Source: Acetobacteraceae bacterium (GTDB lineage: Bacteria; Pseudomonadota; Alphaproteobacteria; Acetobacterales; Acetobacteraceae). Taken from it: a stretch of DNA of 10,528 nt. How positions within the stretch are numbered: position 1 is the stretch's first letter; the number at the start of each line of letters is the position of its first letter. The translations under genes were made by a program, and so were the position numbers. The notes under the pieces were generated by a model. That model was not told where the DNA came from, did no database searches, and saw nothing but the letters and a program-made list of their open reading frames with translations. Below are positions 6,999-10,528 of the stretch, piece after piece. The stretch is from assembly GCA_003164305.1 (NCBI GenBank), contig PLSZ01000658.1, positions 1 through 10,528 on the forward strand. Reading direction: 5' to 3'.

Positions 6999-7652
6999 AT
7001 GCCAATCCGCGCCGTCTGCTTCGATGTGGGTGAGACATTGATCGATGAAACCCGCGAATGGAACGGGTGGGCCGATTTCATGGGCGTCCCTCGGCTGACG
7101 TTGTTCACGGCGTTAGGCGTCAGCATGTGGCGTGGTGAATCGCACCGGAAGGTATTCGAGATTTTCCGGCCCGATCTCGATTTCTCGACCGTTCGCCAGC
7201 AGCGTGCCGCGTTGGGTTGGAAATACGGGTTCGAGCCAACGGATCTGTATCCCGACGCGCGCCCCTGCCTGACGGACCTCCGTGAACGCGGCTTCAAGGT
7301 TCTGATCGCCGGCAACCAGCCGGCTGAGGCGGAAGCGGCGTTGCGCGGCCTGGATTTGCCGGTCGATGTGATCGCGTCCTCGGCCGGATGGGGCGTTTCA
7401 AAGCCGAATCCCCGGTTCTTTGAGAGGGTGATCGAAGCGGCCGGCGTGCCGGCGGAAAGCATCGCCTACGTTGGAGACCGGGTCGATAACGATGTCATCC
7501 CCGCGCGGGCGGCCGGGATGATGGCGGTGTTCTTGCGCCGCGGCCCCTGGGGCTGGATGCACGAAGAGCGGCCCGGGATCGAACAGGCCCATGTGCGGCT
7601 GCGCAGCTTGCACGGCCTGGCGGACATCCTGGCCAACGCGGATGGCGGCTGA
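6999..7652 (+). CDS. HAD-family hydrolase (haloacid dehalogenase-like)
   Basis: A 217-residue HAD-superfamily protein with a helical cap inserted after motif I, probably a small-molecule phosphatase or related hydrolase in the cytoplasm; the substrate is unknown. Motif I is CFDVGETLIDE (7-17) with nucleophile D9; the usual second aspartate (DxD) is replaced by G11. Motif II is LIAGNQP (102-108), where the usual Ser/Thr is G105. K135 in SKPNP is motif III, and VGDRVDND (158-165) is the metal-binding motif IV. The active site is therefore largely complete but lacks the classic general acid/base Asp, unlike standard HAD phosphatases. ATG 6999 gives the normal HAD N-terminus (MPIRAVCFD). GTG 6987 and ATG 6954 are in-frame alternatives, and only a weak GGGG lies upstream. 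It begins 62 bp after the sugar transferase stop and could be co-transcribed with it; a functional link is not evident. Confidence 0.86.
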   Translation: MPIRAVCFDVGETLIDETREWNGWADFMGVPRLTLFTALGVSMWRGESHRKVFEIFRPDLDFSTVRQQRAALGWKYGFEPTDLYPDARPCLTDLRERGFKVLIAGNQPAEAEAALRGLDLPVDVIASSAGWGVSKPNPRFFERVIEAAGVPAESIAYVGDRVDNDVIPARAAGMMAVFLRRGPWGWMHEERPGIEQAHVRLRSLHGLADILANADGG

Positions 7653-7707
7653 CCGGATTTCCCCCGTCTGACCGGGTCATGCGCGCCTTATCGGCGACGC
7701 CAATCCG

Positions 7708-7736
7708 AACTTCCGCCGGCCGCGGCCGGCGAAGTT
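7708..7736. repeat. Strong GC-rich palindrome or hairpin between HAD and CaiB-type genes
   Basis: A perfect 18-bp palindrome CGCCGGCCGCGGCCGGCG (7714-7731) is flanked by AACTT (7708-7712) and AAGTT (7732-7736), with one unpaired C at 7713. As RNA it gives about 13 paired bases. No T-run follows on either strand, so it is not a classical Rho-independent terminator. It lies 55 bp after the HAD stop and 51 bp before the next ATG, and could serve as a transcript end, a processing signal or a protein site. Confidence 0.6.
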
Positions 7737-7774
7737 GCTCAATTGCCCCGGCGGGAGAACAATGTCCGGGCAGT

Positions 7775-7780
7775 GGAGGA
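7775..7780 (+). promoter_or_regulatory. Ribosome binding site fixing the CaiB/BaiF start
   Basis: GGAGGA lies seven bases before ATG 7788. It is the strongest Shine-Dalgarno match in the window and decides against the longer in-frame reading from TTG 7743. Confidence 0.85.
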
Positions 7781-7787
7781 TAGTGCG

Positions 7788-8909
7788 ATGGGACCTTTGG
7801 CGGGCGTGAAGATCGTCGAATTCACAGGCATCGGGCCGGCGCCAATGGCGGCGATGATGCTGGCCGACATGGGAGCGACCGTCATTCGTATCGACCGGAC
7901 CGGACCGTCCGAGCTCGGCCTGCCCATGCCGGAGAAGTTTGAATTCACCAAACGCAGCCGAGCGATGATTGGTCTCGACCTGAAACAACCGGCGTCGGTC
8001 GAACTCGCGTTGCGTCTGATCGACGGCGCCGACGCGTTGATCGAAGGATTTCGGCCGGGGGTGATGGAACGTCTGGGGTTGGGGCCCGACATTTGTCTGA
8101 AACGCAATCCAAAGCTCGCCTATGGCCGGGTCACCGGATGGGGGCAGGACGGTCCTCTCGCGCTCACCTCTGGGCATGACCTCAACTACATCGCTTTGAC
8201 CGGCGCATTGCACGCGATCGGGCGGCAAGGGCAGAAGCCGACACCGCCGCTCAATCTCGTGGGCGATTACGGCGGCGGCGCGCTTTATCTGGTCACGGGC
8301 CTGCTGGCGGCGATCATTTCAGCGCGGGCAACGGGCGCGGGACAGGTGATCGACGCCGCGATGGTCGATGGCGCCCTGTCGTTGATGACACCGATTTACG
8401 CGATGAAGGCCGGCGGACGCCTGACCGCGCCCAGAGGCGAAAATCAACTCGATTCGGGTGCTTACTTCTACGAGGTGTATGAGTGCTCGGACGGGCAATT
8501 CATTTCGATCGCCTCGATCGAGGTAAAATTCCACGCTGAACTGCTCCGCCGCCTGGAGATCGATCCGGCGACCATGCCATCGCAATGGGACCGGGAGAAA
8601 TGGCCGGACGTGAAAGAACGGCTCACCGCGCTGTTCAGGACCCGGACCCGCGATGGCTGGTGCCACGTGCTGGAAGGCACCGACGTTTGCTTCGCCCCCG
8701 TTCTGTCGATGGATGAGGCGCACGCTCACCCGCATAACGTGGCGCGCGCGGCGTTCATCGATGTCGGCGGCATGCGCCAGCCGGCTCCCGCGCCCAGGTT
8801 TGGTTCGACAACGCTGGCTGAGCCGGCACCACCGGGGTCTGTCGATCCGCGGGAAACTTTGCGAGCCTGGGGTCTGTCGAGCGCGGAACTGGCCGCATTG
8901 CCGGTCTGA
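7788..8909 (+). CDS. CaiB/BaiF family protein, alpha-methylacyl-CoA racemase-like
   Basis: A 373-residue protein close in length to alpha-methylacyl-CoA racemases. These cytoplasmic enzymes invert the 2-methyl centre of acyl-CoAs so that branched-chain acids can enter beta-oxidation. The N-terminus GPLAGVKIVEF and LADMGATVIRID are typical of the CaiB fold. Residues matching the M. tuberculosis MCR active site (from memory of that family) are R89 in EGFRPGVMERLG, H130 in SGHDLNY, D160 in NLVGDYGGG and E245 in IASIEVKF. The His/Asp proton-shuttle pair favours a racemase over a class III CoA-transferase, although some transferases share parts of this pattern. The C-terminal part (HPHNVARAAF and the PAPRFGST region) is standard. 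The start is supported by an excellent ribosome site. The hairpin upstream separates it from the HAD gene, so it probably has its own promoter. The next gene starts 82 bp downstream. There is no evident link to the polysaccharide genes. Confidence 0.93.
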   Translation: MGPLAGVKIVEFTGIGPAPMAAMMLADMGATVIRIDRTGPSELGLPMPEKFEFTKRSRAMIGLDLKQPASVELALRLIDGADALIEGFRPGVMERLGLGPDICLKRNPKLAYGRVTGWGQDGPLALTSGHDLNYIALTGALHAIGRQGQKPTPPLNLVGDYGGGALYLVTGLLAAIISARATGAGQVIDAAMVDGALSLMTPIYAMKAGGRLTAPRGENQLDSGAYFYEVYECSDGQFISIASIEVKFHAELLRRLEIDPATMPSQWDREKWPDVKERLTALFRTRTRDGWCHVLEGTDVCFAPVLSMDEAHAHPHNVARAAFIDVGGMRQPAPAPRFGSTTLAEPAPPGSVDPRETLRAWGLSSAELAALPV

Positions 8910-8920
8910 TCATGACGCGC

Positions 8921-8949
8921 TTGTGACATGTCCACAGTCTCGCTAAGGT
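8921..8949 (+). promoter_or_regulatory. Possible promoter for the small His-rich protein
   Basis: TTGTGA (8921-8926, four of six -35 bases) and TAAGGT (8944-8949, three of six -10 bases) are 17 bp apart, in the gap between the CaiB-type gene and the small gene. Spacing is ideal but both boxes are weak. Read-through from the CaiB-type gene is equally possible. Confidence 0.25.
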
Positions 8950-8977
8950 TAGGTCCAGTTGCGAATTATTCGCAAAC

Positions 8978-8982
8978 AGGAG
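8978..8982 (+). promoter_or_regulatory. Ribosome binding site of the small His-rich gene
   Basis: AGGAG lies nine bases before ATG 8992. It selects that start over the TTG at 8959 and is good support that this short frame is translated. Confidence 0.75.
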
Positions 8983-8991
8983 CGTCTGAGG

Positions 8992-9219
8992 ATGGGTCAA
9001 ATCGGCCAGATCGCCCGCCATTGTGAGCGGGCCGTGGTGACGGCCTATTCGGAGTTGCGCCAGCATGGCACGGATGACATGTCCGCCTTCATCGCATGCA
9101 CGACCCTGTACCGCATTCACCACCCGGAAGCCTCGTTAAGCGAGGCCCGGCGTCTGGTGGCCGAATGGGTCGACCACCATTTGGACCGCGCCACGGGTCA
9201 CGAGCGGATCGAGGCCTGA
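8992..9219 (+). CDS. Small His-rich conserved-looking protein of unknown function
   Basis: A 75-residue protein I do not recognise. It is predicted almost entirely helical: helix one about 3-24 (IGQIARHCERAVVTAYSELR), a turn at HGTDD, helix two about 29-43, and a third helix about 48-67 (LSEARRLVAEWVDHHLDR). Seven histidines (10, 25, 43, 44, 62, 63, 70) and two cysteines (11, 36) are notable for its size and might bind a metal, but no classical metal motif is present. It has no signal peptide or membrane span, so it is presumably cytoplasmic. AGGAG at good spacing, a coherent amphipathic sequence and codon use like its neighbours argue it is real. It follows the CaiB-type gene by 82 bp on the same strand, and its last 22 bp overlap the end of the convergent GT9 gene. 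A small helical protein-interaction or regulatory role is only a guess. Confidence 0.75.
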   Translation: MGQIGQIARHCERAVVTAYSELRQHGTDDMSAFIACTTLYRIHHPEASLSEARRLVAEWVDHHLDRATGHERIEA

Positions 9220-10217
9220 TCCGCCTCGATCACCGCCAGAACCTGCTCGACTGACAGGCGGCCCATTCCGTCGGTTTTGGAAATTCCCCCCGTGGGGGTG
9301 ATCGCGACGATGCGGCTGCTGTGATGGAACGGCGGCACGGCGCCGAACAGGCAATAGGTGCGAATGCCGACCGCTGCGGCCATGTTCATCACGCCGGTAT
9401 CGTTGCCGACATAATAGTCCGACAGACTGAACAGCGCCGCGATGTCCGCGAGGTTCCAGCCGATCGCGGTGGTGAGCGTGTCCAGACGGGCCAGCGATTG
9501 GATCTCGGCGGCAAGAGCGGCTTCGGCCTTACCACCCACGAGGATCAGTGGCCCAGAGCCCTTCGCGTCAAGCGCATGAGCCAAAGCGGCGAAGCGGGCG
9601 GCGCCCCACTGCTTATATGGTTCGGAACTACCGATGCCAATCGCGACCTGGGCCTTCGCCGGGCCAGGCCGCGCCCCGGCGCTCGCCGCGCCAAGGCGTG
9701 ATCTTACGGCCGCGACGGCGGCGTCCGTGACGGGCAGAATTGGCTCGGCCTCCGCCATCGGTATCCCCGCTGCCCTGAGCCAGGCAGTCGCCTGATCGAA
9801 TGGATGTTGGGACAAAATTTCGTTGGCCAGGCGAGGCGGCCGGTTGAGGAACCACCCCTGAACGCCATAGCCATAGGCGTAACGCGCGGGGATGCCCGCC
9901 AGCATGGTCAACAGCGCGATCGTCTTGCTGTGATGGAGGATGTAGACGCTGTCGAACCGCCGCGCGCGCAGTGCCGCCACGACGCGGAAGAACCCCGCGC
10001 CGCCGTCGTGTTCGCCATGCCGGCCTTCCGGATTGCGGTCGAGCCAGAGCACGTCGCGCACCGTCCGCTCCGCGCTGAATATCTGGTCGGCGGCGGACCG
10101 AGGCTTGGTGATGAGGGTCACCGGCTCCCCCACATACGCGGCGATCGCCCGGATATGGGGCAGATGCCAGATCATGTCGCCGATGCCCGGCAACGGCTGC
10201 ACCACGGCGACTGTCAT
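9198..10217 (-). CDS. Family 9 glycosyltransferase (heptosyltransferase family)
   Basis: A 339-residue GT-B enzyme of GT9, the family of ADP-heptose:LPS heptosyltransferases. The N-terminal domain opens with VAVVQPLPGIGDMIWHLP (3-20), where GIGD is the conserved acceptor-side loop. The C-terminal domain has IGIGSSEPYKQWGAARFAAL (193-212), matching the donor-binding segment with its Lys-Gln-Trp, and GNDTGVMNMAAAVG (271-284), the GT9 signature for nucleotide-sugar binding. It probably adds a heptose or related sugar to lipopolysaccharide core at the inner face of the membrane, though many GT9 proteins in alphaproteobacteria have unknown donors. ATG 10217 is supported by GAGG nine bases upstream, which overlaps the stop codon of the preceding CinA-type gene, so the two genes are probably translationally linked in one operon. 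Residues 60-75 form a Gly/Asp/His-rich loop that looks variable. The 3' end overlaps a convergent gene. Confidence 0.92.
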   Translation of the reverse strand: MTVAVVQPLPGIGDMIWHLPHIRAIAAYVGEPVTLITKPRSAADQIFSAERTVRDVLWLDRNPEGRHGEHDGGAGFFRVVAALRARRFDSVYILHHSKTIALLTMLAGIPARYAYGYGVQGWFLNRPPRLANEILSQHPFDQATAWLRAAGIPMAEAEPILPVTDAAVAAVRSRLGAASAGARPGPAKAQVAIGIGSSEPYKQWGAARFAALAHALDAKGSGPLILVGGKAEAALAAEIQSLARLDTLTTAIGWNLADIAALFSLSDYYVGNDTGVMNMAAAVGIRTYCLFGAVPPFHHSSRIVAITPTGGISKTDGMGRLSVEQVLAVIEADQASIRS

Positions 10218-10226
10218 GCCGGATCG

Positions 10227-10230
10227 CCTC
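10227..10230 (-). promoter_or_regulatory. Ribosome binding site of the GT9 gene overlapping the upstream stop
   Basis: GAGG on the minus strand shares bases with the TGA stop of the CinA-type gene (TGAGG) and lies nine bases before ATG 10217. This arrangement suggests coupled translation of the two genes. Confidence 0.6.
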
Positions 10231-10528
10231 AGACCCGCGCGTGGATCATCGAGAACGCATGCGCGACCGCCGCGACCCGGATCCCGGTTCTGTCGCCGGG
10301 GAGGACGTGTCGCTCACTGACGACCTTCCGGCCTTTTTCGGCCAGACCGAAGCACACCAGCCCCACTGGCCTGGCCTCGCTTCCTCCGCCGGGCCCGGCG
10401 ACGCCGGTTACGGAAATGGCGATCCTGGCGCGCGAGCGTTCCAGCGCGCCCTCCGCCATGGCGCGTGCGACTTCCTCGCTCACCGCGCCGTGGGTTTGAA
10501 TGAGCGGCATCGGGACGCCGATCATCTC
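10229..10528 (-). CDS. CinA C-terminal domain / nicotinamide-nucleotide amidohydrolase (PncC-type), 5' part beyond right edge
   Basis: The last 99 codons of a gene that enters from the right edge. The visible part matches the C-terminal half of CinA/PncC domain proteins: EMIGVPMPLIQTHGAVSEEV, then ARAMAEGAL, then SVTGVAGPGGG with the following RPVGLVCFGLA. These enzymes deamidate nicotinamide mononucleotide to nicotinate mononucleotide in pyridine-nucleotide recycling (family knowledge). The catalytic serine and its partners lie in the missing N-terminal part, so activity cannot be judged. Whether this is a stand-alone ~165-residue PncC or a full two-domain CinA also cannot be seen. An internal ATG at 10525 is not the start, because the homology continues through it to the edge. 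It ends 11 bp before the GT9 gene and probably shares its transcript. Confidence 0.9.
   Translation of the reverse strand, partial: EMIGVPMPLIQTHGAVSEEVARAMAEGALERSRARIAISVTGVAGPGGGSEARPVGLVCFGLAEKGRKVVSERHVLPGDRTGIRVAAVAHAFSMIHARV

Noticed and set aside
7653..7682. TGACCGG/CCGGGTCA imperfect inverted repeat just after the HAD stop
   Set aside because: It includes the stop codon, has a bulge and a long loop, and is not followed by a T-run; too weak beside the stronger palindrome 30 bp further on.
9804..10499. A 231-codon plus-strand frame opposite the GT9 and CinA-type genes
   Set aside because: It spans two well-supported genes on the opposite strand and shows no domain; shadow frame.

Overview
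The window looks like a chromosomal segment of a high-GC alphaproteobacterium, most likely Rhodospirillales/Acetobacteraceae. This rests on the overall character of the AccA, CaiB-type and polyprenyl sugar-transferase proteins and on the codon use; it is inference, since no search was possible. The first ~2 kb is visibly less GC-rich than the rest, as is common in variable surface-polysaccharide loci.

Left part (1-4285, all minus strand): three consecutive polysaccharide genes read leftward. They are a rhamnosyltransferase-like GT2 (4285-3296), a second GT2 (3082-2075) and a very large protein (1976 to beyond base 1) that joins an N-terminal SAM methyltransferase, a repeat-containing helical linker and a C-terminal GT4-type glycosyltransferase. 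The third gene leaves the window at the left edge. Together they look like the end of an O-antigen, capsule or exopolysaccharide assembly cluster.

Middle (4360-9219, all plus strand): accA (carboxyltransferase alpha subunit of acetyl-CoA carboxylase) starts divergently, 74 bp from the GT cluster. It is followed by a polyprenyl-phosphate sugar phosphotransferase of the type linked to PEP-CTERM/exosortase EPS systems, a HAD-family hydrolase with atypical motifs, an alpha-methylacyl-CoA racemase-like CaiB/BaiF protein, and a small His-rich protein of unknown function. The sugar transferase would load the first sugar phosphate on the lipid carrier, and the GT2/GT4 enzymes could extend the chain. 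accA, HAD and CaiB are housekeeping or lipid/CoA metabolism genes with no obvious role in that pathway.

Right part (9198-10528, minus strand): a CinA/PncC-type nicotinamide-nucleotide amidohydrolase domain protein (5' end outside the window) is followed after 11 bp by a GT9 (heptosyltransferase-family) gene. The GT9 gene runs tail-to-tail into the small His-rich gene, overlapping it by 22 bp.

No tRNA, rRNA, CRISPR array, insertion sequence or phage gene was seen. No stretch over 300 bp lacks a gene. The largest gaps are 3083-3295 (a structured element and a possible promoter) and 5317-5511 (only weak signals). I see no convincing undescribed multi-gene system. The items most worth a second look are the methyltransferase/GT4 fusion with its tandem repeat, the exosortase-type sugar transferase, two structured intergenic elements and the small His-rich protein.
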